Assembly: GCF_048569485.1 (NCBI RefSeq)
Contig: NW_027445236.1
Location: 1 to 64,000 of the forward strand
Reading direction: 5' to 3'
Origin: Anomaloglossus baeobatrachus
Taxonomy: Eukaryota; Chordata; Amphibia; Anura; Aromobatidae
DNA length: 64,000 bases
Shown: positions 19,005 to 31,231 of the stretch, piece by piece
Layout: the number at the start of each line of letters is the position of its first letter
How positions within the stretch are numbered: the first letter of the stretch is position 1
Made by a program: the position numbers and the translations under genes
The notes under the pieces: generated by a model
Told to the model about the DNA's origin: nothing
Seen by the model: only the letters and a program-made list of their open reading frames with translations
Database searches by the model: none

Positions 19005-19105
19005 AAGCTGATTTTTTTCACATGGTAGCAGTGATTTCCTTTTCACCTCATGCTCAAAACTCCAACAGCTAAAACTAGGAGGCTTTCAACCAAGGCCAAG
19101 ACAAG

Positions 19106-19192
19106 CCTTCAATAGGTCAGCTGGTAGAGCCAAAGACTGTAGAAGTAAATTAGCAAATCCTTGGGTTGCTGGTTCATTTCCAGCTCGAAGGA
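19106..19192 (+). pseudogene. tRNA-Tyr relic, unit 10
   Basis: A27 type. A at 19200 downstream, without the second linked variant. Confidence 0.8.
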
Positions 19193-19623
19193 TGTTTGCA
19201 AATTCTATCGGAGGGCTCATCCTGCTAGTAAACACAGCCCAGCTATGCTCCATCTGTCCACCTACAAACAGCTCTTCTAGAAGGGTCTCCTCCGTTCTAC
19301 CTGAGGAGTTCAAAACGTAAGCACAAAGCAACAGAGAGTTTTTTGTTGGGAGAGCAGCTCCGCCGAAAGCTAACGTGGAACCTTTTACACCCCTAGTATG
19401 CTACTCGAGCCAAAGAGACCATTGCCCCTGAATAAACACAGCCCAGCTAAGCTGCTTCCGTCCACATACAAAGAGCTCTTTTCCAAAGGTCTCCTCCATT
19501 CTAACTCGGGAGTTCAAAACGTAGGCAGCGAGCAACAGAGTTATTTGTCGGGAGAGCAATTGAAAGACGACGTGGAACCTTCTTCACTCGTACATAGGCT
19601 GCTACTTAAGCAAAAAAGACCAT

Positions 19624-19697
19624 CGTCCCTGGGTGGGCTTGAACCACCATCCTTTCGGTTAACAGCCGAACGCGCTAACCAATTGCGCCACAGAGAC
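19624..19697 (-). tRNA. tRNA-Asn (GTT), unit 10
   Basis: No difference seen from unit 1. Confidence 0.96.
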
Positions 19698-19946
19698 GCA
19701 AACAGATCTTTCTACAGGAACTCTCAGCCAGGCAGGCCGGGCACAGGTTTCTCAGATCAACTTTTTAACATAATATGACAAAAAGAAATCAGCAAAAACA
19801 AAGAGACAATTGCTGATGCTCAGGAGGACTCGAGGCGCCGACAATAAGCTCCTGCTGATGGATTCCATCACAAAGACCAAATACATTTTAGCCACTTTTG
19901 AAAAGTCAGTCAATAAATAGACCTTCTCAACGAACAGACCACCGGC

Positions 19947-20018
19947 AGCAGAGTGGCGCAGCGGAAGCGTGCTGGGCCCATAACCCAGAGGTCGATGGAT
20001 CGAAACCATCCTCTGCTA
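19947..20018 (+). tRNA. Initiator tRNA-Met (CAT), unit 10
   Basis: No difference seen from unit 1. Confidence 0.97.
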
Positions 20019-20374
20019 ATTGATTCTTTTTATACAGGTCATCATTATATTTCTTCGATAAGACTGATATTGTGCTACATTGCAACTTTCGTCTCCAAAC
20101 TATTAAGGGGTTTTTTATTGCTTACCCCTCGGTTCTTCGTAGATATGTAAAGGGTTTGCTTGGAAGAGGTGTGCATGTATTTGTAAGCCACCCTTCACCT
20201 TTTAAACTCCTCCGATGATCTTCTACTATGGTAAAATGGAACTCACACTTTAAAAAAAAAAAGCAAGCTATTCTTACATAAAAATTGCCATATAGCATTG
20301 CAGCTTCATACCTGACATGATGAGAAAATCACCGTGAAGTGTGGCAAGAAACTAAAGGCAAACCTGTCATGCCA

Positions 20375-20447
20375 GGGGGATTAGCTCAAGTGGTAGAGCG
20401 CTCGCTTTGCATGCGAGAGGCAGCGGGATCGATGCCCGCATTCTCCA
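20375..20447 (+). tRNA. tRNA-Ala (TGC), unit 10
   Basis: No difference seen from unit 1. Confidence 0.96.
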
Positions 20448-20546
20448 AGAGTTATTTTTCACATGGTAGCAGTGATTGTCTTTTTACCTCATGCTCAAAA
20501 CTCCAACAGCTAAAACTAGGAGGCTTTCGATCAAGGCCAAAACGAG

Positions 20547-20632
20547 CCTTCGATAGCTCAGCTGGTAAAGTGGAGGACTGTAGAAGAAAGTTAGCAATCC
20601 TTAGGTCGCTGGTTCATTTCCGGCTCGAAGGA
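20547..20632 (+). tRNA. tRNA-Tyr (GTA), unit 10; T58, probably impaired
   Basis: No difference seen from unit 1. Confidence 0.83.
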
Positions 20633-20909
20633 GTTTTGCGCATTCTATCGGAAGGTTCATCGGGCTGGTAAACACAGCCCAGCTATGCTCGTTCCGTCCA
20701 CCTACAAACAGCTCTTCTAGAAAGGTCTCCTCCGTTGTACCTGAGGAGTGAGGAGATCAAAACGTAAGCACAAATCAACAGAGAGTTTTTTGTCTTCTCC
20801 GTAGATATGTAAAGGCTTTGCTTGGAAGAGGCGTGCATGTATTTGGAAGCCACCCTTCACCTTGTAAAGTCCTCCGATGATCTTCTACTATGGCAACATG
20901 GAACTCACA

Positions 20910-20943
<34 letters not shown>

Positions 20944-21050
20944 TTTCTTACAGAAAAAAAATACCATATAACAATGCAGCTTCTCACCTGACATGATAAG
21001 AAAATCCCTATGAAGTGTGGCAAGAAACTAAAAGCACAAATGTCACGCCA

Positions 21051-21123
21051 GGGGAATTAGCTCAAGTGGTAGAGCGCTCGCTTCGCATGTGAGAGGTAGC
21101 GGGATCGATGCCCGCATTCTCCA
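21051..21123 (+). tRNA. tRNA-Ala (CGC), unit 10
   Basis: No difference seen from unit 1. Confidence 0.96.
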
Positions 21124-21224
21124 AAGCTGATTTTTTTCACATGGTAGCAGTGATTTCCTTTTCACCTCATGCTCAAAACTCCAACAGCTAAAACTAGGAG
21201 GCTTTCAACCAAGGCCAAGACAAG

Positions 21225-21311
21225 CCTTCAATAGGTCAGCTGGTAGAGCCAAAGACTGTAGAAGTAAATTAGCAAATCCTTGGGTTGCTGGTTCATTTCC
21301 AGCTCGAAGGA
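21225..21311 (+). pseudogene. tRNA-Tyr relic, unit 11
   Basis: A27 type. Confidence 0.8.
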
Positions 21312-21742
21312 TGTTTGCGAATTCTATCGGAGGGCTCATCCTGCTAGTAAACACAGCCCAGCTATGCTCCATCTGTCCACCTACAAACAGCTCTTCTAGA
21401 AGGGTCTCCTCCGTTCTACCTGAGGAGTTCAAAACGTAAGCACAAAGCAACAGAGAGTTTTTTGTTGGGAGAGCAGCTCCGCCGAAAGCTAACGTGGAAC
21501 CTTTTACACCCCTAGTATGCTACTCGAGCCAAAGAGACCATTGCCCCTGAATAAACACAGCCCAGCTAAGCTGCTTCCGTCCACATACAAAGAGCTCTTT
21601 TCCAAAGGTCTCCTCCATTCTAACTCGGGAGTTCAAAACGTAGGCAGCGAGCAACAGAGTTATTTGTCGGGAGAGCAATTGAAAGACGACGTGGAACCTT
21701 CTTCACTCGTACATAGGCTGCTACTTAAGCAAAAAAGACCAT

Positions 21743-21816
21743 CGTCCCTGGGTGGGCTTGAACCACCATCCTTTCGGTTAACAGCCGAACGCGCTAACCA
21801 ATTGCGCCACAGAGAC
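21743..21816 (-). tRNA. tRNA-Asn (GTT), unit 11
   Basis: No difference seen from unit 1. Confidence 0.96.
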
Positions 21817-22065
21817 GCAAACAGATCTTTCTACAGGAACTCTCAGCCAGGCAGGCCGGGCACAGGTTTCTCAGATCAACTTTTTAACATAATATGACAA
21901 AAAGAAATCAGCAAAAACAAAGAGACAATTGCTGATGCTCAGGAGGACTCGAGGCGCCGACAATAAGCTCCTGCTGATGGATTCCATCACAAAGACCAAA
22001 TACATTTTAGCCACTTTTGAAAAGTCAGTCAATAAATAGACCTTCTCAACGAACAGACCACCGGC

Positions 22066-22137
22066 AGCAGAGTGGCGCAGCGGAAGCGTGCTGGGCCCAT
22101 AACCCAGAGGTCGATGGATCGAAACCATCCTCTGCTA
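22066..22137 (+). tRNA. Initiator tRNA-Met (CAT), unit 11
   Basis: No difference seen from unit 1. Confidence 0.97.
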
Positions 22138-22493
22138 ATTGATTCTTTTTATACAGGTCATCATTATATTTCTTCGATAAGACTGATATTGTGCTACATT
22201 GCAACTTTCGTCTCCAAACTATTAAGGGGTTTTTTATTGCTTACCCCTCGGTTCTTCGTAGATATGTAAAGGGTTTGCTTGGAAGAGGTGTGCATGTATT
22301 TGTAAGCCACCCTTCACCTTTTAAACTCCTCCGATGATCTTCTACTATGGTAAAATGGAACTCACACTTTAAAAAAAAAAAGCAAGCTATTCTTACATAA
22401 AAATTGCCATATAGCATTGCAGCTTCATACCTGACATGATGAGAAAATCACCGTGAAGTGTGGCAAGAAACTAAAGGCAAACCTGTCATGCCA

Positions 22494-22566
22494 GGGGGAT
22501 TAGCTCAAGTGGTAGAGCGCTCGCTTTGCATGCGAGAGGCAGCGGGATCGATGCCCGCATTCTCCA
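22494..22566 (+). tRNA. tRNA-Ala (TGC), unit 11
   Basis: No difference seen from unit 1. Confidence 0.96.
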
Positions 22567-22665
22567 AGAGTTATTTTTCACATGGTAGCAGTGATTGTCT
22601 TTTTACCTCATGCTCAAAACTCCAACAGCTAAAACTAGGAGGCTTTCGATCAAGGCCAAAACGAG

Positions 22666-22751
22666 CCTTCGATAGCTCAGCTGGTAAAGTGGAGGACTGT
22701 AGAAGAAAGTTAGCAATCCTTAGGTCGCTGGTTCATTTCCGGCTCGAAGGA
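22666..22751 (+). tRNA. tRNA-Tyr (GTA), unit 11; T58, probably impaired
   Basis: No difference seen from unit 1. Confidence 0.83.
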
Positions 22752-23028
22752 GTTTTGCGCATTCTATCGGAAGGTTCATCGGGCTGGTAAACACAGCCCA
22801 GCTATGCTCGTTCCGTCCACCTACAAACAGCTCTTCTAGAAAGGTCTCCTCCGTTGTACCTGAGGAGTGAGGAGATCAAAACGTAAGCACAAATCAACAG
22901 AGAGTTTTTTGTCTTCTCCGTAGATATGTAAAGGCTTTGCTTGGAAGAGGCGTGCATGTATTTGGAAGCCACCCTTCACCTTGTAAAGTCCTCCGATGAT
23001 CTTCTACTATGGCAACATGGAACTCACA

Positions 23029-23062
<34 letters not shown>

Positions 23063-23169
23063 TTTCTTACAGAAAAAAAATACCATATAACAATGCAGCT
23101 TCTCACCTGACATGATAAGAAAATCCCTATGAAGTGTGGCAAGAAACTAAAAGCACAAATGTCACGCCA

Positions 23170-23242
23170 GGGGAATTAGCTCAAGTGGTAGAGCGCTCGC
23201 TTCGCATGTGAGAGGTAGCGGGATCGATGCCCGCATTCTCCA
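23170..23242 (+). tRNA. tRNA-Ala (CGC), unit 11
   Basis: No difference seen from unit 1. Confidence 0.96.
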
Positions 23243-23343
23243 AAGCTGATTTTTTTCACATGGTAGCAGTGATTTCCTTTTCACCTCATGCTCAAAACTC
23301 CAACAGCTAAAACTAGGAGGCTTTCAACCAAGGCCAAGACAAG

Positions 23344-23430
23344 CCTTCAATAGGTCAGCTGGTAGAGCCAAAGACTGTAGAAGTAAATTAGCAAATCCTT
23401 GGGTTGCTGGTTCATTTCCAGCTCGAAGGA
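23344..23430 (+). pseudogene. tRNA-Tyr relic, unit 12
   Basis: A27 type. Confidence 0.8.
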
Positions 23431-23861
23431 TGTTTGCGAATTCTATCGGAGGGCTCATCCTGCTAGTAAACACAGCCCAGCTATGCTCCATCTGTCCACC
23501 TACAAACAGCTCTTCTAGAAGGGTCTCCTCCGTTCTACCTGAGGAGTTCAAAACGTAAGCACAAAGCAACAGAGAGTTTTTTGTTGGGAGAGCAGCTCCG
23601 CCGAAAGCTAACGTGGAACCTTTTACACCCCTAGTATGCTACTCGAGCCAAAGAGACCATTGCCCCTGAATAAACACAGCCCAGCTAAGCTGCTTCCGTC
23701 CACATACAAAGAGCTCTTTTCCAAAGGTCTCCTCCATTCTAACTCGGGAGTTCAAAACGTAGGCAGCGAGCAACAGAGTTATTTGTCGGGAGAGCAATTG
23801 AAAGACGACGTGGAACCTTCTTCACTCGTACATAGGCTGCTACTTAAGCAAAAAAGACCAT

Positions 23862-23935
23862 CGTCCCTGGGTGGGCTTGAACCACCATCCTTTCGGTTAA
23901 CAGCCGAACGCGCTAACCAATTGCGCCACAGAGAC
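23862..23935 (-). tRNA. tRNA-Asn (GTT), unit 12
   Basis: No difference seen from unit 1. Confidence 0.96.
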
Positions 23936-24184
23936 GCAAACAGATCTTTCTACAGGAACTCTCAGCCAGGCAGGCCGGGCACAGGTTTCTCAGATCAACT
24001 TTTTAACATAATATGACAAAAAGAAATCAGCAAAAACAAAGAGACAATTGCTGATGCTCAGGAGGACTCGAGGCGCCGACAATAAGCTCCTGCTGATGGA
24101 TTCCATCACAAAGACCAAATACATTTTAGCCACTTTTGAAAAGTCAGTCAATAAATAGACCTTCTCAACGAACAGACCACCGGC

Positions 24185-24256
24185 AGCAGAGTGGCGCAGC
24201 GGAAGCGTGCTGGGCCCATAACCCAGAGGTCGATGGATCGAAACCATCCTCTGCTA
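24185..24256 (+). tRNA. Initiator tRNA-Met (CAT), unit 12
   Basis: No difference seen from unit 1. Confidence 0.97.
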
Positions 24257-24612
24257 ATTGATTCTTTTTATACAGGTCATCATTATATTTCTTCGATAAG
24301 ACTGATATTGTGCTACATTGCAACTTTCGTCTCCAAACTATTAAGGGGTTTTTTATTGCTTACCCCTCGGTTCTTCGTAGATATGTAAAGGGTTTGCTTG
24401 GAAGAGGTGTGCATGTATTTGTAAGCCACCCTTCACCTTTTAAACTCCTCCGATGATCTTCTACTATGGTAAAATGGAACTCACACTTTAAAAAAAAAAA
24501 GCAAGCTATTCTTACATAAAAATTGCCATATAGCATTGCAGCTTCATACCTGACATGATGAGAAAATCACCGTGAAGTGTGGCAAGAAACTAAAGGCAAA
24601 CCTGTCATGCCA

Positions 24613-24685
24613 GGGGGATTAGCTCAAGTGGTAGAGCGCTCGCTTTGCATGCGAGAGGCAGCGGGATCGATGCCCGCATTCTCCA
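24613..24685 (+). tRNA. tRNA-Ala (TGC), unit 12
   Basis: No difference seen from unit 1. Confidence 0.96.
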
Positions 24686-24784
24686 AGAGTTATTTTTCAC
24701 ATGGTAGCAGTGATTGTCTTTTTACCTCATGCTCAAAACTCCAACAGCTAAAACTAGGAGGCTTTCGATCAAGGCCAAAACGAG

Positions 24785-24870
24785 CCTTCGATAGCTCAGC
24801 TGGTAAAGTGGAGGACTGTAGAAGAAAGTTAGCAATCCTTAGGTCGCTGGTTCATTTCCGGCTCGAAGGA
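24785..24870 (+). tRNA. tRNA-Tyr (GTA), unit 12; T58, probably impaired
   Basis: T at 24855, unlike its positional partner in unit 5. This sets one limit of the 14.8 kb duplication. Confidence 0.83.
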
Positions 24871-25147
24871 GTTTTGCGCATTCTATCGGAAGGTTCATCG
24901 GGCTGGTAAACACAGCCCAGCTATGCTCGTTCCGTCCACCTACAAACAGCTCTTCTAGAAAGGTCTCCTCCGTTGTACCTGAGGAGTGAGGAGATCAAAA
25001 CGTAAGCACAAATCAACAGAGAGTTTTTTGTCTTCTCCGTAGATATGTAAAGGCTTTGCTTGGAAGAGGCGTGCATGTATTTGGAAGCCACCCTTCACCT
25101 TGTAAAGTCCTCCGATGATCTTCTACTATGGCAACATGGAACTCACA

Positions 25148-25183
<36 letters not shown>

Positions 25184-25290
25184 TTTCTTACAGAAAAAAA
25201 ATACCATATAACAATGCAGCTTCTCACCTGACATGATAAGAAAATCCCTATGAAGTGTGGCAAGAAACTAAAAGCACAAATGTCACGCCA

Positions 25291-25363
25291 GGGGAATTAG
25301 CTCAAGTGGTAGAGCGCTCGCTTCGCATGTGAGAGGTAGCGGGATCGATGCCCGCATTCTCCA
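25291..25363 (+). tRNA. tRNA-Ala (CGC), unit 12
   Basis: No difference seen from unit 1. Confidence 0.96.
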
Positions 25364-25464
25364 AAGCTGATTTTTTTCACATGGTAGCAGTGATTTCCTT
25401 TTCACCTCATGCTCAAAACTCCAACAGCTAAAACTAGGAGGCTTTCAACCAAGGCCAAGACAAG

Positions 25465-25551
25465 CCTTCAATAGGTCAGCTGGTAGAGCCAAAGACTGTA
25501 GAAGTAAATTAGCAAATCCTTGGGTTGCTGGTTCATTTCCAGCTCGAAGGA
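25465..25551 (+). pseudogene. tRNA-Tyr relic, unit 13
   Basis: A27 type. Confidence 0.8.
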
Positions 25552-25982
25552 TGTTTGCGAATTCTATCGGAGGGCTCATCCTGCTAGTAAACACAGCCCA
25601 GCTATGCTCCATCTGTCCACCTACAAACAGCTCTTCTAGAAGGGTCTCCTCCGTTCTACCTGAGGAGTTCAAAACGTAAGCACAAAGCAACAGAGAGTTT
25701 TTTGTTGGGAGAGCAGCTCCGCCGAAAGCTAACGTGGAACCTTTTACACCCCTAGTATGCTACTCGAGCCAAAGAGACCATTGCCCCTGAATAAACACAG
25801 CCCAGCTAAGCTGCTTCCGTCCACATACAAAGAGCTCTTTTCCAAAGGTCTCCTCCATTCTAACTCGGGAGTTCAAAACGTAGGCAGCGAGCAACAGAGT
25901 TATTTGTCGGGAGAGCAATTGAAAGACGACGTGGAACCTTCTTCACTCGTACATAGGCTGCTACTTAAGCAAAAAAGACCAT

Positions 25983-26056
25983 CGTCCCTGGGTGGGCTTG
26001 AACCACCATCCTTTCGGTTAACAGCCGAACGCGCTAACCAATTGCGCCACAGAGAC
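25983..26056 (-). tRNA. tRNA-Asn (GTT), unit 13
   Basis: No difference seen from unit 1. Confidence 0.96.
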
Positions 26057-26305
26057 GCAAACAGATCTTTCTACAGGAACTCTCAGCCAGGCAGGCCGGG
26101 CACAGGTTTCTCAGATCAACTTTTTAACATAATATGACAAAAAGAAATCAGCAAAAACAAAGAGACAATTGCTGATGCTCAGGAGGACTCGAGGCGCCGA
26201 CAATAAGCTCCTGCTGATGGATTCCATCACAAAGACCAAATACATTTTAGCCACTTTTGAAAAGTCAGTCAATAAATAGACCTTCTCAACGAACAGACCA
26301 CCGGC

Positions 26306-26377
26306 AGCAGAGTGGCGCAGCGGAAGCGTGCTGGGCCCATAACCCAGAGGTCGATGGATCGAAACCATCCTCTGCTA
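26306..26377 (+). tRNA. Initiator tRNA-Met (CAT), unit 13
   Basis: No difference seen from unit 1. Confidence 0.97.
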
Positions 26378-26733
26378 ATTGATTCTTTTTATACAGGTCA
26401 TCATTATATTTCTTCGATAAGACTGATATTGTGCTACATTGCAACTTTCGTCTCCAAACTATTAAGGGGTTTTTTATTGCTTACCCCTCGGTTCTTCGTA
26501 GATATGTAAAGGGTTTGCTTGGAAGAGGTGTGCATGTATTTGTAAGCCACCCTTCACCTTTTAAACTCCTCCGATGATCTTCTACTATGGTAAAATGGAA
26601 CTCACACTTTAAAAAAAAAAAGCAAGCTATTCTTACATAAAAATTGCCATATAGCATTGCAGCTTCATACCTGACATGATGAGAAAATCACCGTGAAGTG
26701 TGGCAAGAAACTAAAGGCAAACCTGTCATGCCA

Positions 26734-26806
26734 GGGGGATTAGCTCAAGTGGTAGAGCGCTCGCTTTGCATGCGAGAGGCAGCGGGATCGATGCCCGCAT
26801 TCTCCA
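26734..26806 (+). tRNA. tRNA-Ala (TGC), unit 13
   Basis: No difference seen from unit 1. Confidence 0.96.
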
Positions 26807-26905
26807 AGAGTTATTTTTCACATGGTAGCAGTGATTGTCTTTTTACCTCATGCTCAAAACTCCAACAGCTAAAACTAGGAGGCTTTCGATCAAGGCCAAA
26901 ACGAG

Positions 26906-26991
26906 CCTTCGATAGCTCAGCTGGTAAAGTGGAGGACTGTAGAAGAAAGTTAGCAATCCTTAGGTCGCTGGTTCATTTCCGGCTCGAAGGA
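26906..26991 (+). tRNA. tRNA-Tyr (GTA), unit 13; T58, probably impaired
   Basis: No difference seen from unit 1. Confidence 0.83.
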
Positions 26992-27268
26992 GTTTTGCGC
27001 ATTCTATCGGAAGGTTCATCGGGCTGGTAAACACAGCCCAGCTATGCTCGTTCCGTCCACCTACAAACAGCTCTTCTAGAAAGGTCTCCTCCGTTGTACC
27101 TGAGGAGTGAGGAGATCAAAACGTAAGCACAAATCAACAGAGAGTTTTTTGTCTTCTCCGTAGATATGTAAAGGCTTTGCTTGGAAGAGGCGTGCATGTA
27201 TTTGGAAGCCACCCTTCACCTTGTAAAGTCCTCCGATGATCTTCTACTATGGCAACATGGAACTCACA

Positions 27269-27304
<36 letters not shown>

Positions 27305-27411
27305 TTTCTTACAGAAAAAAAATACCATATAACAATGCAGCTTCTCACCTGACATGATAAGAAAATCCCTATGAAGTGTGGCAAGAAACTAAAAGCACAA
27401 ATGTCACGCCA

Positions 27412-27484
27412 GGGGAATTAGCTCAAGTGGTAGAGCGCTCGCTTCGCATGTGAGAGGTAGCGGGATCGATGCCCGCATTCTCCA
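27412..27484 (+). tRNA. tRNA-Ala (CGC), unit 13
   Basis: No difference seen from unit 1. Confidence 0.96.
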
Positions 27485-27585
27485 AAGCTGATTTTTTTCA
27501 CATGGTAGCAGTGATTTCCTTTTCACCTCATGCTCAAAACTCCAACAGCTAAAACTAGGAGGCTTTCAACCAAGGCCAAGACAAG

Positions 27586-27672
27586 CCTTCAATAGGTCAG
27601 CTGGTAGAGCCAAAGACTGTAGAAGTAAATTAGCAAATCCTTGGGTTGCTGGTTCATTTCCAGCTCGAAGGA
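27586..27672 (+). pseudogene. tRNA-Tyr relic, unit 14
   Basis: A27 type. Linked downstream variants A at 27680 and A at 27703, as unit 7. Confidence 0.8.
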
Positions 27673-28103
27673 TGTTTGCAAATTCTATCGGAGGGCTCAT
27701 CCAGCTAGTAAACACAGCCCAGCTATGCTCCATCTGTCCACCTACAAACAGCTCTTCTAGAAGGGTCTCCTCCGTTCTACCTGAGGAGTTCAAAACGTAA
27801 GCACAAAGCAACAGAGAGTTTTTTGTTGGGAGAGCAGCTCCGCCGAAAGCTAACGTGGAACCTTTTACACCCCTAGTATGCTACTCGAGCCAAAGAGACC
27901 ATTGCCCCTGAATAAACACAGCCCAGCTAAGCTGCTTCCGTCCACATACAAAGAGCTCTTTTCCAAAGGTCTCCTCCATTCTAACTCGGGAGTTCAAAAC
28001 GTAGGCAGCGAGCAACAGAGTTATTTGTCGGGAGAGCAATTGAAAGACGACGTGGAACCTTCTTCACTCGTACATAGGCTGCTACTTAAGCAAAAAAGAC
28101 CAT

Positions 28104-28177
28104 CGTCCCTGGGTGGGCTTGAACCACCATCCTTTCGGTTAACAGCCGAACGCGCTAACCAATTGCGCCACAGAGAC
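28104..28177 (-). tRNA. tRNA-Asn (GTT), unit 14
   Basis: No difference seen from unit 1. Confidence 0.96.
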
Positions 28178-28426
28178 GCAAACAGATCTTTCTACAGGAA
28201 CTCTCAGCCAGGCAGGCCGGGCACAGGTTTCTCAGATCAACTTTTTAACATAATATGACAAAAAGAAATCAGCAAAAACAAAGAGACAATTGCTGATGCT
28301 CAGGAGGACTCGAGGCGCCGACAATAAGCTCCTGCTGATGGATTCCATCACAAAGACCAAATACATTTTAGCCACTTTTGAAAAGTCAGTCAATAAATAG
28401 ACCTTCTCAACGAACAGACCACCGGC

Positions 28427-28498
28427 AGCAGAGTGGCGCAGCGGAAGCGTGCTGGGCCCATAACCCAGAGGTCGATGGATCGAAACCATCCTCTGCTA
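28427..28498 (+). tRNA. Initiator tRNA-Met (CAT), unit 14
   Basis: Gene as unit 1. The downstream spacer has a private A at 28612. Confidence 0.97.
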
Positions 28499-28854
28499 AT
28501 TGATTCTTTTTATACAGGTCATCATTATATTTCTTCGATAAGACTGATATTGTGCTACATTGCAACTTTCGTCTCCAAACTATTAAGGGGTTTTTTATTG
28601 CTTACCCCTCGATTCTTCGTAGATATGTAAAGGGTTTGCTTGGAAGAGGTGTGCATGTATTTGTAAGCCACCCTTCACCTTTTAAACTCCTCCGATGATC
28701 TTCTACTATGGTAAAATGGAACTCACACTTTAAAAAAAAAAAGCAAGCTATTCTTACATAAAAATTGCCATATAGCATTGCAGCTTCATACCTGACATGA
28801 TGAGAAAATCACCGTGAAGTGTGGCAAGAAACTAAAGGCAAACCTGTCATGCCA

Positions 28855-28927
28855 GGGGGATTAGCTCAAGTGGTAGAGCGCTCGCTTTGCATGCGAGAGG
28901 CAGCGGGATCGATGCCCGCATTCTCCA
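28855..28927 (+). tRNA. tRNA-Ala (TGC), unit 14
   Basis: No difference seen from unit 1. Confidence 0.96.
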
Positions 28928-29026
28928 AGAGTTATTTTTCACATGGTAGCAGTGATTGTCTTTTTACCTCATGCTCAAAACTCCAACAGCTAAAACTAGG
29001 AGGCTTTCGATCAAGGCCAAAACGAG

Positions 29027-29112
29027 CCTTCGATAGCTCAGCTGGTAAAGTGGAGGACTGTAGAAGAAAGTTAGCAATCCTTAGGTCGCTGGTTCATTTC
29101 CGGCTCGAAGGA
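29027..29112 (+). tRNA. tRNA-Tyr (GTA), unit 14; T58, probably impaired
   Basis: No difference seen from unit 1. Confidence 0.83.
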
Positions 29113-29389
29113 GTTTTGCGCATTCTATCGGAAGGTTCATCGGGCTGGTAAACACAGCCCAGCTATGCTCGTTCCGTCCACCTACAAACAGCTCTTCTAG
29201 AAAGGTCTCCTCCGTTGTACCTGAGGAGTGAGGAGATCAAAACGTAAGCACAAATCAACAGAGAGTTTTTTGTCTTCTCCGTAGATATGTAAAGGCTTTG
29301 CTTGGAAGAGGCGTGCATGTATTTGGAAGCCACCCTTCACCTTGTAAAGTCCTCCGATGATCTTCTACTATGGCAACATGGAACTCACA

Positions 29390-29423
<34 letters not shown>

Positions 29424-29530
29424 TTTCTTACAGAAAAAAAATACCATATAACAATGCAGCTTCTCACCTGACATGATAAGAAAATCCCTATGAAGTGTGG
29501 CAAGAAACTAAAAGCACAAATGTCACGCCA

Positions 29531-29603
29531 GGGGAATTAGCTCAAGTGGTAGAGCGCTCGCTTCGCATGTGAGAGGTAGCGGGATCGATGCCCGCATTCT
29601 CCA
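29531..29603 (+). tRNA. tRNA-Ala (CGC), unit 14
   Basis: No difference seen from unit 1. Confidence 0.96.
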
Positions 29604-29704
29604 AAGCTGATTTTTTTCACATGGTAGCAGTGATTTCCTTTTCACCTCATGCTCAAAACTCCAACAGCTAAAACTAGGAGGCTTTCAACCAAGGCCAAGA
29701 CAAG

Positions 29705-29791
29705 CCTTCAATAGGTCAGCTGGTAGAGCCGAAGACTGTAGAAGTAAATTAGCAAATCCTTGGGTTGCTGGTTCATTTCCAGCTCGAAGGA
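29705..29791 (+). pseudogene. tRNA-Tyr relic, unit 15
   Basis: G27 type (G at 29731), as unit 8. Confidence 0.8.
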
Positions 29792-30222
29792 TGTTTGCGA
29801 ATTCTATCGGAGGGCTCATCCTGCTAGTAAACACAGCCCAGCTATGCTCCATCTGTCCACCTACAAACAGCTCTTCTAGAAGGGTCTCCTCCGTTCTACC
29901 TGAGGAGTTCAAAACGTAAGCACAAAGCAACAGAGAGTTTTTTGTTGGGAGAGCAGCTCCGCCGAAAGCTAACGTGGAACCTTTTACACCCCTAGTATGC
30001 TACTCGAGCCAAAGAGACCATTGCCCCTGAATAAACACAGCCCAGCTAAGCTGCTTCCGTCCACATACAAAGAGCTCTTTTCCAAAGGTCTCCTCCATTC
30101 TAACTCGGGAGTTCAAAACGTAGGCAGCGAGCAACAGAGTTATTTGTCGGGAGAGCAATTGAAAGACGACGTGGAACCTTCTTCACTCGTACATAGGCTG
30201 CTACTTAAGCAAAAAAGACCAT

Positions 30223-30296
30223 CGTCCCTGGGTGGGCTTGAACCACCATCCTTTCGGTTAACAGCCGAACGCGCTAACCAATTGCGCCACAGAGAC
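30223..30296 (-). tRNA. tRNA-Asn (GTT), unit 15
   Basis: No difference seen from unit 1. Confidence 0.96.
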
Positions 30297-30545
30297 GCAA
30301 ACAGATCTTTCTACAGGAACTCTCAGCCAGGCAGGCCGGGCACAGGTTTCTCAGATCAACTTTTTAACATAATATGACAAAAAGAAATCAGCAAAAACAA
30401 AGAGACAATTGCTGATGCTCAGGAGGACTCGAGGCGCCGACAATAAGCTCCTGCTGATGGATTCCATCACAAAGACCAAATACATTTTAGCCACTTTTGA
30501 AAAGTCAGTCAATAAATAGACCTTCTCAACGAACAGACCACCGGC

Positions 30546-30617
30546 AGCAGAGTGGCGCAGCGGAAGCGTGCTGGGCCCATAACCCAGAGGTCGATGGATC
30601 GAAACCATCCTCTGCTA
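30546..30617 (+). tRNA. Initiator tRNA-Met (CAT), unit 15
   Basis: No difference seen from unit 1. Confidence 0.97.
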
Positions 30618-30973
30618 ATTGATTCTTTTTATACAGGTCATCATTATATTTCTTCGATAAGACTGATATTGTGCTACATTGCAACTTTCGTCTCCAAACT
30701 ATTAAGGGGTTTTTTATTGCTTACCCCTCGGTTCTTCGTAGATATGTAAAGGGTTTGCTTGGAAGAGGTGTGCATGTATTTGTAAGCCACCCTTCACCTT
30801 TTAAACTCCTCCGATGATCTTCTACTATGGTAAAATGGAACTCACACTTTAAAAAAAAAAAGCAAGCTATTCTTACATAAAAATTGCCATATAGCATTGC
30901 AGCTTCATACCTGACATGATGAGAAAATCACCGTGAAGTGTGGCAAGAAACTAAAGGCAAACCTGTCATGCCA

Positions 30974-31046
30974 GGGGGATTAGCTCAAGTGGTAGAGCGC
31001 TCGCTTTGCATGCGAGAGGCAGCGGGATCGATGCCCGCATTCTCCA
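30974..31046 (+). tRNA. tRNA-Ala (TGC), unit 15
   Basis: No difference seen from unit 1. Confidence 0.96.
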
Positions 31047-31145
31047 AGAGTTATTTTTCACATGGTAGCAGTGATTGTCTTTTTACCTCATGCTCAAAAC
31101 TCCAACAGCTAAAACTAGGAGGCTTTCGATCAAGGCCAAAACGAG

Positions 31146-31231
31146 CCTTCGATAGCTCAGCTGGTAAAGTGGAGGACTGTAGAAGAAAGTTAGCAATCCT
31201 TAGGTCGCTGGTTCATTTCCGGCTCGAAGGA
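31146..31231 (+). tRNA. tRNA-Tyr (GTA), unit 15; T58, probably impaired
   Basis: No difference seen from unit 1. Confidence 0.83.

Larger units (their letters stand above)
10018..24855 (+). repeat. Seven-unit block, first copy of a 14,838-bp tandem duplication
   Basis: Poly(A) lengths from the end of unit 5 to unit 11 run 31, 31, 29, 28, 31, 29, 29 and recur exactly in units 12-18. Linked base variants recur at the same offset of 14,838 bp: the A/A pair at 12842 and 12865, G at 14893, and A at 19200. The left edge lies between 10017 (a Tyr variant in unit 5 but not unit 12) and the A-tract starting at 10313. The coordinates given are therefore uncertain by about 300 bp. Confidence 0.8.
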